Below are positions 1 to 11,369 of a stretch of 64,000 bases of DNA, in pieces. This DNA is from Pterobdella sp. o SKG-2022 (Eukaryota > Annelida > Clitellata > Hirudinida > Piscicolidae): contig OZ038326.1 in the NCBI GenBank assembly GCA_964035795.1, positions 9,021,700 to 9,085,699 of the forward strand, read 5' to 3'. The notes under the pieces were generated by a model that was not told the origin of the DNA, ran no database searches, and saw only the letters and a program-made list of their open reading frames with translations. The position numbers and the translations under genes were made by a program. The first letter of the stretch is position 1, and every line of letters starts with the position of its first letter.

Positions 1-540
1 AAGCCTTTTTTTTAGGATGAATTCGGATTTTTTCGCTTTCCATAAAATGAAGATGATCTTTGAATATCAACAATTTTATCTTATTCAACAACAAACAAAA
101 CAGAGATAAACACGTCATGGTTTTTTCCGGGGAAATAAAGGCTGACATGAATGAAAATGCTATAAGATAGAAAATATTATCATCTAAGGAATATTAAAAA
201 ATGTAAAAATAAAAAAAGATAAGTTGTTTCTGGTTTCAAACCATTATCCACCGGATTAAGGCTGTGGTAAAATTCAATATTTTTTTGTCAACTGCCTTAT
301 TCGTTTCTAAAGAACATTATATAAAAATTTCAGACTTGAAATTTTTGAAAAATCAGTCAATGTTGAAGCCAATAATTTCACAAAGGATAAAAATGAAAAT
401 CTATCAATTTCTCTCAAACGATAAAATCTATTAAAACGAATTAAAACCAAGAAATTACTTATACTATGAATCATTATTAATATTCATTCATTCACGGGTC
501 CCAAAAATAGGCCCCTTAAGAATAATGGTTTAATGAGGTG
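1..540. other. AT-rich non-coding stretch
   Basis: No coding or repeat signal that I can support. It lies downstream of the proposed end of the minus-strand GG-domain gene. Confidence 0.5.
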
Positions 541-544
541 ATAT

Positions 545-960
545 AGAAGTGTCAGAAGATGAATTGAATAAAGTTACTTCTCAAAGTTTTGTCTAGAATT
601 AACAATTGATAGCTCAAAATTTTTTTTATAAAATTTTATCTATACATAATTTTTGTTTTTTATCACAGATTTAATAATGGATCATACACTCATAAAATCA
701 GCTAATTTTTCCAAATATAATTTCTAAAATGTTATTATGATTGATTTTGTTTTGAATAATAGGCCTTTCTTTCATATAAACTTAGTTTTCTATTTTATTT
801 TATTTAGTTATACTTGCATAATCTTTTACAAATGTCATATCTATGAAAACTTACATTACATTACATTGCACTCAATTATTTTGCATCCATAGTTCATAAT
901 GCAGTGGTCTAGAAACTCCTGAAATTATGCCATTAGAATCATATCTGTAATTGATTTGAT
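545..960 (+). repeat. Interspersed repeat, about 370 bp (copy 1)
   Basis: Homologous over almost its whole length to 33053-33470 and, inverted and partial, to 59330-59515. Shared blocks include TTATACTTGCATA, CAGTGGTCTAGAAACTCCTGA and the end TAATTGATTTGATTTGATT. Copies diverge by substitutions and small indels. No long ORF, so it is probably a non-autonomous element or a 3' end. Confidence 0.7.
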
Positions 961-1040
961 TTGATTCAATTTACGACTTCACAAAGTGCGATAAGGTAAG
1001 CAGCTTGTATAAGTTTGGAAAAAATTACATGACTTGGCGA

Positions 1041-1223
1041 CTATGGAATAAGTTTACCGAACAGCAAAAACGAACCTGAATAGGAAAAAGCAGGTCTACG
1101 CAGCGGCACCCGAAGCTGAGTATTCGTTGGCTTAAATGAACCGCACTGCTGATATAACAAAAAATGCGGTTTAAGCAAAAAAACAGCCGAGCATGTGATT
1201 TGTTTCAGATGGCATTGTCTCAT
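1041..1223 (-). other. Unrecognised GC-richer segment
   Basis: A 60-codon open stretch with more even base composition than its surroundings (ending near RPAFSYSGSFLLFGK). I recognise no domain. It could be an exon or a decayed element. Confidence 0.2.
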
Positions 1224-1439
1224 CGCTGAACCTAGACCACCAGGAGCTTAGACATTTATATCTTTAAAGATAGCAAAAAAACATAACCTACAACTCACTG
1301 CTAGAAGTCTGATAGAAAATAAAAAAAGACCAAAAACTTGTTATCCTAAAAAAGTGGAAATGAACTCGAAAACAATAAAAGATACGGGTGCAGAGTCTTT
1401 TTTTCTTGAACCACTATTTCTATGTGACCATCTTTGCCA

Positions 1440-3085
1440 ATTAAAACAGTATCATTTCATTATAGTCAGCATCTTTCCCTTTTCCAAAGAGTCACTGACT
1501 TTTTTTCATAAACTAACCCTCTCTCTCCATTTCAACCTGTCATAGGCATCTTCAAAATCTAAGCCAAACCCACAGCAAATGTTTTCCATCATTCTTTTCT
1601 AAGCTAACCTTGGCCTTCCCCTTTCTCTACTACCTTCCACCTCAAACCTCCACGCTTGTTTAACACAATCATCATTTTCGTTCCTCACAACGTGACCCAG
1701 TCACCTCAAACTCCCTTGTCTCATCACTTCAATTATTATCTAACCCTAATCTAACCATCAACTCCTTTGTACTCACACCATCAGCTAGCTGCACACCACA
1801 AATCATTCAAAGCATCCGTTATTCTGCTTTTCTCAAATTAGTCTTTTCACAAGATCTTACCACCCAAGTTTTTGAGCCATATATCATGACAGATCTCACA
1901 CATGCCTATAAATTTGTCCTTTGATATTTCATGTGTGTCTTTTACCATATAACATAAAAGACATACTGTTGAATGTCTTCCAGCCTAGCCCTATCCTCCG
2001 TGTAACAGCTAGCTCACTTCCTCCTCCACCATTCATATTGTCACCCAGTTAACAAAAAGTATTCACCCTCTCCAACTTACTCAGACAACCATTTAAAACA
2101 TTATTACATTCCTCATTTGAGCCATTCATACAAACACTAAATTCAAAATTTTTATTCATTCTACAAAAAACTCTCTTTACTCTAAGAAACCAACTTCTTA
2201 CATGTCTTACACATCACAAAATTTATCTTAGCCCTTTAACCACACACACCACAGAGATCAATCTTAGCTAAAACAGCAGCCCTACTACCACCACCACCAC
2301 CACCACTACCACCACCACCAATCTCCATTACCTTCAATCCTTTGCCTTCAAAAGCTGTCTTCCAATGGATGAATTGAGCTTTCAGTTTTTCCATAGTCTC
2401 TGTTATCAAGACCAAGTCATCTGCATAAGAGTTCATATAGAACACCTTTTCTTTCGTCTTTAGACAATATATCTAGCACTATTGAAAACAAAAACGGCGA
2501 AAGAACCGATCCTTACACTAACATCAAATCCTTTCGAGTGTCCACCGCCAACCTGAACTCGCGTTTTTTCTCCCTTGTACATCGACATTACTGCCTGAAC
2601 CAACCTTTCCGGTACCAACTTCTTTCTCAGCACCCGTTCAATCACCTTCATTGGCACTTGATCGAAAGCCTTGTCCAAATCAACAAAACAGCTAAAAAGC
2701 TTCCTATTCTTCTCAAAGTAGCTTTCCTGCATTCTCCTAATAAAAATAACGTTCTCTGTGTTTCTGCCATGCATAAAACCAAATTGCATTTGGTTAACTT
2801 TTACTAAACTTCTTAACCTCCAACAACCTTTCCACCACTTTCATACCATGCCCTAAAAGCTTTACACCTCGATCGCTCGCACAGTCCATAACGCTACCTT
2901 TTTTCTTATTAATGGGAACAACTGTACTTGTCCTTCATTCATGAGGCAAATCCTTTCCATCAAGGATTTCATTTGCTATTTGCAATATAACTTGCTTCCC
3001 ATGTGAAGAAGCAACTAGGTGCTCTTTGACAATTCCAGTCGGTCTACTGACCTTGCCATTCTTCATAATTCCTAGCTCTTTTTTC
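1440..3085 (-). mobile_element. Family B RTE-like retrotransposon, 5'-truncated, decayed
   Basis: On the minus strand the RT region reads FVDLDKAFDQVP and YADDLVL (catalytic Y-A-D-D). The Cys-rich segment follows, then a C-terminal region matching other family B copies. The 3' end lies near 1440, where other copies end in ATG repeats. Frameshifts and stops are frequent. At 3085 it abuts a different retroelement 3' end. Confidence 0.85.
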
Positions 3086-3109
3086 ACCAGTTAAATTTAT
3101 TTAATCTGA

Positions 3110-3310
3110 TTGGAATATACTGCTGTACATGTCCCAGTAACTGGGGTTGACAGCAATCAGCCTAGGTTATTTATACTATTATAGAGTAATAATCTTCTTT
3201 CACCAAAGTAAATAATGCAATTTACCTGAACACAAAAGGTAATTTTATTTGTGCTTAATAATTTTTTTTTGTGTTCAAATAATTATATTATAGAGTAATT
3301 TATAGAAGCC
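3110..3310 (-). repeat. Retroelement 3'-end repeat with CCCAGTAACTGGG motif
   Basis: The block TGTCCCAGTAACTGGGG...GACAGCA...CAGCCTA recurs at 28165, 36035, 46515 and (opposite strand) 55400. In the 36 kb copy it encodes the last residues of a family I ORF (SRLLYTPATGTPT), so these are family I 3' ends. Confidence 0.6.
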
Positions 3311-3569
3311 ATTAAATTGGGACAAATTTTTATAGATTACTAGCCCAAGCTTACTTCCAACGTGCATTTTAACAGCCATTCTTTAGGGTTGTTTTAGCTA
3401 GAAACTGCTTTTTCTCTTATTTAAGGTATTCTTTTTTCAATTTTCTATTTTCATTAGTTTATTTAATTATTATTTTTATAAAATTTCAATATTTCTTTCT
3501 TCTTTTGTGTTTATCGATACACTCTAGATCCCTGCTCTCGTGCTTTTCTACTTAGTTTAAGCTAAATGC

Positions 3570-3915
3570 GTTTTATAAAAGACTCTTGAAACAAATAATC
3601 AATCTTCGTTGGTCCAAAACCATTTCAAACACCGACTTATATAGAATAACAAAAATAGATACACCGTGGAGCTCGACAATAAAACAAAGCCGCCTCAACT
3701 GGTTAGGGCATCTGATGAGACTCCTAGAGGAAACTCCTGCACGCAAGGCTCTAGAAGAAGCAAAAAGATTTGATAAAAAAACGACGAAAACCCCTTGTAC
3801 ATAATGAAAAACGATCTTGAAAGACACAAAACTAGACTGAACAAATTGAAGAGCTGAGTCAAGACAGAAAAAGGTGGAAAAAATTTGTTAAAAAGGTGGT
3901 GCCTATAAACATAGC
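3570..3915 (+). mobile_element. RTE-like retrotransposon C-terminal fragment
   Basis: Reads QSRLNWLGHLMRLLEETPAR in one frame and continues in others as a degenerate tail. The L-x-W-L-G-H-x-x-R-x motif is characteristic of the region after the RT in RTE-like LINEs. Confidence 0.7.
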
Positions 3916-3929
3916 ATAAACACGAACAT

Positions 3930-4850
3930 ATATATAGATCCCTTTACTCATCTCTTATCTCCTTTTCTCACCTAAAACCTAAATCTTCAATAAAATCCAA
4001 ATTAATGTTCGAATTCTCATTTATAGTTTTTTAATTCCTCTTTGAAACTTTCACTTATGTCACAAAAAAATTAGACTCATGCTTCTAATATTTTGCAGTT
4101 TAGTCAATGTACCAAATTTTATTTGTAGTTTCATAATTATTTTATCCAAGTATCGTTTATTCAATGCACTTCCATTTAAATTATGAACATTTTGACTTTA
4201 TAAAATCTTACATTCTTTTATTGGCTAACTATTTACGAGAAGACACCAAAAGGACAAAAGTCCTATTTAGTTTCTATACCTATACCTAAATCTTCCAACT
4301 CATTTGATAACTTTTCTAAACTTTATTAATCCATTAATATTTCCTTCTTTAAAATAAGATCCCTTAATAAAAATATTTTTATGTTTTTTATTTCCTCTCT
4401 GACTCCAACCTTGACTTTTTAGCTCTCAGTAAGATCTGGCATGAATATGCTTCTTCTCCTTCTCTCATCTTTGCTTGTCCTTCTTTCTATTTTTTCCTGA
4501 ATTTGCTTGGTCTCTTGTTGATCTCCACTAACAACCTTTTCACTTTTGCTCCTCTTAGCAGATCTCTACACTCGTGTACAAAATCTCTTACTCTAATTCA
4601 CCTCATACTACCTTCTAAACGTGCTGACCTACGATCCTCTACCCGCTCTCAGCTCTTCATTATCTCTACCTCTTATTCCTATGCAAAATCTGCTTTTTCT
4701 TTCTGTTTTTTTTTTCTAAAGCTTTCTATTTCTTTTTCTCAAATTTTCCCCTTCTTACTCTATTTTTTTTAAATCTAAAAACCTTTCTCTTTAAGCAGCT
4801 CATAGCAGAGCGCCTCTGAACGATACTCGAGATGCGTTACATAAGATATT
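3930..4850 (+). mobile_element. CR1/L2-like LINE 3' end
   Basis: The 4500-4770 stretch reads SLTLIHLILPSKRADLRSST, a LINE C-terminal type. The block AACGTGCTGACCTACGATCC to the 3' end recurs at 14335-14570. Confidence 0.5.
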
Positions 4851-4864
4851 TATTTATTTGAATG

Positions 4865-5050
4865 ATTTTTTCCAAAAGCCACATTAAAATAAATATAATT
4901 TCAGAACACTAGTTAGGTTATTAGTTACATTTTCAACGTTAAATTTTCAAGTTATACTTGAAAATGTTACGTTGATAACGAAAAGCTTCGTATCTTAATA
5001 AACTAACTAGTGTTCTGAAATCATATTTATTTATTTAAAATTATTGAATT
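4865..5050. repeat. Foldback (palindromic) element, copy 1
   Basis: Two arms in opposite orientation (TTTCAGAACACTAGTTAG ... CTAACTAGTGTTCTGAAA) meet at AACTTGAAAA/TTTTCAAGTT near 4950. The right arm carries the GAAAAGCTTCG box. Further copies: 20162-20310, 58205-58320 and 63035-63145. It lies just downstream of the proposed last exon of the GG-domain gene. Confidence 0.75.
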
Positions 5051-5286
5051 CAAGCTCTACCGTTCCCAAACTTGGACAGTTTGCCTTGTCGTTGTCAAAG
5101 AGAATGATCAACCGCCAAGCCAAATGATAATGATACTAAAATATCAATTTTTCGATACCTGCTACCGAAGTCTAATGTTATCTCGGCTACAACAGACAAA
5201 CAGGCTTAAATTGCAGGCATTTGGTGCAGCTTAACCTCATGCCCTGAGCCCCAATATGGTTGATTATGGAAATTCATCAATAAAAT

Positions 5287-5390
5287 CTAACGAGTACAAA
5301 AGCTAGGATGCATTATATCTTTGTGCAATTCACAAAAAGATTTTCGAGCTCTGTTGCTTTCAGGATGTTTGTTTGGCTGTATTCCTTGCA
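5287..5390 (-). CDS. Exon (tentative): C-terminal exon with stop
   Basis: Acceptor GTACCGCAG, 2-nt start in phase with the previous exon. Reads QGIQPNKHPESNRARKS, then FCELHKDIMHPSFCTR and a TAG stop. The segment is hydrophilic and I do not recognise it. Another frame of the same stretch is also open (CKEYSQTNILKATELENL...), so only phase supports this reading. AATAAA-like hexamers occur about 250 bp downstream on the minus strand. Confidence 0.35.
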
Positions 5391-5479
5391 CTGCGGTACA
5401 AAAAGCACATTTAGCTATCAAAAAAAATGTTGAATAAAAATTAAAGTCTTATATAGAATATTTTTGTTGAACAACCCAC

Positions 5480-5543
5480 ATTGGAAAGGCACACACATGC
5501 GAACCTCGATGGCCTCAGGCCAGTCACCATCAGCTTTATTCAA
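5480..5543 (-). CDS. Exon: WPEA...C-V-P linker after GG domain 2
   Basis: Reads LNKADGDWPEAIEVRMCVPF. D-W-P-E-A-I-E-x-x-x-C-V-P is nearly identical in pattern to the C-terminal G-W-P-E-x-x-E-M-E-G-C-I-P of FAM3 proteins. Acceptor GTATTAAAG, phase 0; donor T|GTGGGT leaves 1 nt. This exon places the gene's 3' part about 5 kb below the preceding exon, across the GATA array and a family F LINE. Confidence 0.8.
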
Positions 5544-5549
5544 CTTTAA

Positions 5550-6030
5550 TACATTGTGTTGAAATTATTTTCTGATTAAATATAAAAATTCAATTTGAGC
5601 ATTACTTATAAAAACTTTATCAATATTTATAAGTATGACTGATCTGAAATTTGTGTTATAGGCTATATTTATATTTATTTATTAAGTTTATTATTATTAT
5701 CAATTTCACTAGAAAATTTTCATTCACAAATAGATAAATATAAATGGGAACAATTTTTAGAAACAGTTTGCCATTTTCATAGCTCGTCGAATTTCGTTCA
5801 GTCTTTGTTCAAGACAGAAACCATGCGGGTTTTTGTTCTGTCATGTGATGGTTTGTTGTGAGTTGAGAACTACCATGAAATTGCTTTTTGAACTGGTGCT
5901 AGTTGGTTCAACCTCGAGATGTGACCTAGAAAAGCAAGTCTTTCATGTTTCATAGTAGGAATTAGCTATTCTTGTTTTGTTTTTCAATATAAGTTTATTT
6001 TTTATGGTCTGATCAGAAAACTCCAAAAAC
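5550..6030. other. Intronic AT-rich stretch
   Basis: I see no exon, repeat or element here. Confidence 0.4.
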
Positions 6031-6033
6031 TTT

Positions 6034-6105
6034 GTCGGCTTGTATAGTTCAGATAGAGCATTAGACTAATTATCTAGTTACCGGGTTCATCCCGCGTACG
6101 CCGAC
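6034..6105 (+). pseudogene. tRNA-like sequence, Ile(AAU)-like, degenerate
   Basis: Ends GTCGGC and GCCGAC pair as an acceptor stem. A box A-like TAGTTCAGATAGAGCA, an anticodon arm TTAGA-CTAATTA-TCTAG with anticodon AAT, and a box B-like GGGTTCATCCC are in order over 72 nt. The T-loop is too short and the D-arm is misplaced, so it is a relic or a tRNA-derived repeat head rather than a working tRNA gene. Confidence 0.4.
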
Positions 6106-8440
6106 AATTAGCACACATTTCCACATTTCCAGTAAATGGAGGGGGTTTGCTGTTTCTGCAAATAATGGCAAGCCGGGTTTGTGGATCCAGCGAGGCATTA
6201 GGTTGGGGGAGAGCAGAGCCTAGTTTGGCCTGCTCGTCTGCAAGGTCGTTGCCCGGAAGGTTGCAGTGGCTCGAGACCCAGCTCAACCAGATGCTCTTAG
6301 TTGGATAAAAGGCCGCAATTGAAGGAACAGGAAGGATGGGTCAGTAATATTGGGGTCAGAGAAGACTTGTAAAAGTAACTTGCAGTCTGTGATGATGGAG
6401 GCTGAAAACCAGTCGTCATTCTGTTCAAGCCAAGAGATGGCAGCGATCAAGGCAGTTTCTCGGCCTGAAAAAAGCTGCTAAAGGTTCTAGTAGGTGCGTG
6501 TCAGAAGTGGATCACTGTGTTTCCTCTAAAGACGACCACTCCGGCTTCTCCATTCTCCGTACCGTTGAGGGTGGACCAATCAGTGAAGATCTGCAAGTCG
6601 GTTGGGCCCTCAGGCGCAATTGTTTCATCTACAGAGGCGAGTTGTTGGGCAGGAAAAGAGGACTTTAAAAAGGGGGTGAGGTAGATAGGAGGCTACGGAA
6701 TATTAGAAATATGTACATGTTTCGAGTCCACTGGTGTGAGGATAAGAAAGGATAAAATGGGGTGGTAGTGTTTATCCAAACATTTCTTTTGAGGCATTTT
6801 GGACAGTGCGTTTGCAGTAGCACTCTCCTGTCGTCATTGGGAGGGAGGTGGAACCAATCATCAGTTTTCCTAAAGCAGGCCAGCTGAAGTCGGAAAGATA
6901 GTGTTGGGAGCTGAGCTTCATGGAAAACAATGTCAATGGAAGTAGATCGGAGTTGGCCGGTAATTGTTCGAACCATGTCCGATTGTGCCCTCTCTAATTT
7001 TTGGATGGTGGTTTTGGAAGCCCAGTGCGCCCAGGCAGGGGCTGCGTATTCCGCGAGCGATTGAAGTGTGGCTATGTAGATCGTCCGCATCTCCAAGGGC
7101 CGCCATACGTACCAGTCAATTGTCGCAGAAGGTTGGAGCGTTGCTTCATGACTTGGCTCAAGTGCCGGACATGATCGTTGAACGTCAAAAGGAGATTATA
7201 TCGAACCCCCAAGAAGGTAGGGGTGGGGTTTGTTTTGAGTCTCGACCCCCCTACAGTGATCTTTGGGTGCCCAGAGGATTTAGCAGCATCCATAAAGCAA
7301 AAAGCGACTTCTGACTTCGCCGTGTTGAGGGTTAGGTGATTGTCAGAGACCCATTGGAATACTTTGGCTGTCTCCAACATAAGTGCCGCCACCACCTCAT
7401 TTTTTTACGGCCACTACATACCAGCGACAAATCGTCAGCATAGCCTGAGACGAGGGTGGTGGACTCGAAGGAGTCGTAGATTGTTTATATAGATGGTAAA
7501 GAAAAAAGGTGATAGCACCGAGCCTTGTGGAAGGCCTTCTTTGAACATACGGCAGCGTCCCGTGGTTCCGTTCACCCTCACACACGCTGTTCGGTTGGTA
7601 ACCCATGCCTTGACCCACTCAACGAATCGAAGAGAGGCGCCAATATTCAGCATTTTTTGGAGGAGGTTTGCACGCCACATTTGATCATACGTTTTGCTGA
7701 AATCAAAAAATGCAGAAACTGAGCGCAGACTTTGTTTGGACTGGAAGCCATCCATAATAACTTGGGACAAACGAACACATTGATCAGCGATGCAGCGGCC
7801 TTTGAGAAAGCCCGCCTGCCAAGGACTCAGAATCCTATTATCTTCGAGTCATTTTGACATGCGGTTGACGATGATTCTCTCCATAGTTTTACTGATTGTT
7901 GATGTTAGATCGATTGAGCGGTAACTACCGATGAGTTGAGGATTCTTAACTTTCTTGTGGAACGGGATGATCTCCACTGTGCGCCAGAATTGGGGACACC
8001 ATTGGGTGGTCCAGCTGGTATTGAGAAGTTGGAGGAGGACAAGGAGTGCAGCAAGGAGTGCAGTTGTTTTAGGATCTCTGGAGCAATCTCATCCGGGCCA
8101 GCAGCTTTTCCTGGTTTGAGTTGATGGAGTGCGCAGCGAAGCTCATCGAGAGTGAATGGGCACTCAAGCGATTGCCGAGGGGAACCCTGTAATCTACGAG
8201 TATTTCTTCGAAGCCTTCGTATGGTCTTCCTGCTCGACTTATCAGTTTTGCGCCTATTCACCCTCGCGTATTGGACGATGAACGCTGTTGCTTTGGCCTT
8301 GTCTGAAGCGTATTCATGGTTGTTATATTTCAGCGCCTTGTTCGACTCTTGTGAAGGCGGGCTGGATAGCGACTTTACCACTGCTCAGACTTGCTTAGAG
8401 TTCGGTCTCCGAGATCTTTTGGAGGTGGCGATGCCAAACG
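6070..8440 (-). mobile_element. Family F LINE with RNase H domain, decayed
   Basis: Minus strand, in order: a region with PGKAAGPDEIAPEILKQL near 8.1 kb, RT motifs FFDFSKTYDQMWR and EGLPQGSVLSPFFFTIY, then a thumb region (LERAQSDMVRTITGQLR). The RNase H segment follows (DLQIFTDWST, later WVSSHCNLPGNDLADEQAKL). The RT plus RNase H order places it among I/R1-like LINEs. Many stops and frameshifts. Related copies lie at 30.65-32.12 and 29.84-30.5 kb. It sits in an intron of the GG-domain gene, in the same orientation. Confidence 0.85.
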
Positions 8441-8599
8441 GTGCGTTGTTGTTGTTGTTGCCAGCCTGTTGGTTGTATTTGTTTTTATGCCAAAAAAAAT
8501 ATTTTGATATTTGTTTTGAGCCTCTAAAAGTTTTGATATTTTCTATATTTTTCAAATCAGTGCTCCTTTTTGTTTTTATGTGTTCAGTGGTTCTTTGAA

Positions 8600-9820
8600 A
8601 GTAGACTTGTGTTGGTTTCGTTGACTTGTTGCCGACTCAAACACAAGACATGGATTCAATTTTAAAATTTACAACTTGGGCAAAAAAGTTTACATGACTG
8701 AATCTCTGCAGCAGTTTAAGGGAGACCGAAAAAGTACTGACGATCACCGTTTTGATTTGATGTACCACAAATCATAGAGCTTCAACTGCGCTAAAATCGA
8801 TACTCAAACTTGAGAACCCCTTCCATGCCACAAAATACATGTCAAAAAAACGTAAAAATTTACTTTTTCAATGGGACTTAAGCCTGTTATTCCTTTCTGA
8901 CCTACAAATACCCATGCATCCCTGAAGGACAATCTGCCAATTTTACAAAATATTTATGAAAATGATAGAAAATTGAATAAATAAATTAAATTAAATAATG
9001 TAATAATAGATAAATTGAACTGGGTCGACGGAAGTATAAAGTAGAGATAGAACGAGATAGATAGTGACAGAATCATCAAAGGCATCTATTCTCTCAAAGG
9101 GAATGCAGAAAGATTGTCAAAAAGACAAACCTTATATTATCAAACAACTTATGAAAAACACCAACTCATCATTTCAAAAAACAGAATACTGGCGTTATAT
9201 TCTGTGTTTTTTGAAATAGTGAATCAATTTTTCAAAAAAATTGTATGATAATGTAAGATTTTCATATTAAAAGCTCAGTGAATTTAGTTAAACTTGTTTG
9301 TTTCACTTAACAGGAACCTTTTCTTTTCATGTTTTAAGCAAAGTTGCCTCATTAAAATCTGCCTTCACTGCATTCTGTCATTGTTGTCTTTGTCTTCTTT
9401 TCAGTTGTTCATTATCTCCAATTTTACTCACAACTTTATTGATAAACGTGAATTATGCATTCTTTGAGTGGCCTTGCTATCTGAAACGTTTTCGTTGTAG
9501 CACAGTCCAACGCGTACAATGTTTTCAGTTTTCTCACTTTGACATTTCTTATTTATCAAACAAAATGATGAAAAATTGTTAGCAAGAATCCATCAATAAA
9601 GATTGATACAGCATCAGTTTATGCAGACATTCAGTCATTGAAGTTTGTATATTGGATAATGTGAGTTCAACTTACAAAAAGTTTTGTTTTATTATTTAGT
9701 TAATAGAAGTGTTTGATTCCAACAGGCTTTGCTAATAATTTCTGTATCTAGCTCGACTTAGTTTGAAGTATACTTTTCAATGTTTTTTACGTTGCTTCAG
9801 GCCGGTTTTGTTTGATTAAT
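8600..9820. other. Intronic stretch without a recognised feature
   Basis: AT-rich. The open stretch at 9298-9582 matches nothing I recognise. Confidence 0.4.
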
Positions 9821-9830
9821 TTTGTTCCAA

Positions 9831-10258
<428 letters not shown>

Positions 10259-10430
10259 TTGTTTCAAATCAATAGAAAAAACGCAATGTTTTGATTTTTT
10301 TTTTTCTAAAAAAATTTTCTTAATTTAATAAAACATCATTCTTCTTTGTTTTTTGAAAAAAATTTTTTTGAAACGTGCGTTTTTTTTTTTAATGTGTTCA
10401 GACACTAGTACTACAAGGTTTAAAACAAAC

Positions 10431-10500
10431 ACCAATGGCAAACCGGTTAATCATAGCGCTGCCCAAACTTTCCAAGAAATTTTGTACGTTGATGTTCAAT
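10431..10500 (-). CDS. Exon: L-G-S segment of GG domain 2
   Basis: Acceptor ATCCCAACAG with a pyrimidine-rich run. Reads LNINVQNFLESLGSAMINRF, then AIG. The L-E-S-L-G-S core matches L-E-S-F-G-S of domain 1, and the 1-nt start completes a Glu codon with the 18.7 kb exon. The F-R-D-S motif of domain 1 is not kept. The donor (GTTTGT) is uncertain; a slightly longer exon is possible. Confidence 0.6.
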
Positions 10501-10504
10501 CTGT

Positions 10505-10980
10505 TGGGATTTGATAAAAAATGCTTTTCAGATGTAGCTTGAAGTGCAATTCAAAGCCTTTTGCTACAACTTTAATGTAGCGAAAAAGATTGTGGAGCCA
10601 AGCAGCTAGGTAATAAGTGTTATGCTTTACCAACTAAGATACGCGGCCAAAAAATAAAATTTTTTTACAATCAAATATGAATAAAATATAGGACTATGAA
10701 AATCAAATCGATTTTTTTTGTATGGTTCTTCAACAAACGAGAGAGAACCTGCAATTCTTGAAATCAGCGTGATGTCATGCGAAAGAATTTTAAAAATTAC
10801 AATCTATCAAATAATGGTGTTTCATATAAATATCATTTTTAGTGAAAATGCTTATAAAATTAAATAGTATTTTTGATGGTTTGTAGACGTGAAAAAACGG
10901 TAGCACTCAAATAAGCAGATCTAAAAAACATATCAACATATAATGGTTTAAATTTTGACACTGGCATTAACTGTTGCTGT
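10505..10980. other. Intronic AT-rich stretch
   Basis: No supported feature between the 10.5 kb exon and the next retroelement fragment. Confidence 0.4.
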
Positions 10981-10984
10981 GATA

Positions 10985-11345
10985 AGTCACAATTTAGCTT
11001 GAAAAAACTTCAGTCAAAAACAAAAACCTTGCAAGACATCGAAAATGATTTATTCTTTGCAGACGACTGTGCCTTCATGCTACCTCTGAAGCTGCCCCGC
11101 AACAAAGCGTTGATAAATTTTTTAATGCAGGCTAAGCTTTTGCATTTCGCATTAATGCTAACAAAATCAAGCCCCGACTTACCCTATCAAAACATACATT
11201 TGTTTGACAAAAAAGGAATCAAAAGAAAAAAAAATTCTATCTTGGGACTGTCTTACCCAGAAGTGTGAAATGTTGAGAAAGTTGAAACCAGACTGCCAAA
11301 GTTAGTACAGCATTTGGACTTCAAAAAACTTGTAAAATAGAAGAA
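10985..11345 (+). mobile_element. Family C RTE-like fragment (RT)
   Basis: Reads LQSKTKTLQDIENDLFFADD: the F-A-D-D replaces the catalytic Y-A-D-D, with flanks typical of this RTE lineage. A degenerate continuation follows in another frame (STAFGLQK). Both ends are truncated. Confidence 0.75.
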
Positions 11346-11369
11346 ACATCAGCAAAGAGAAGGTTTGAT

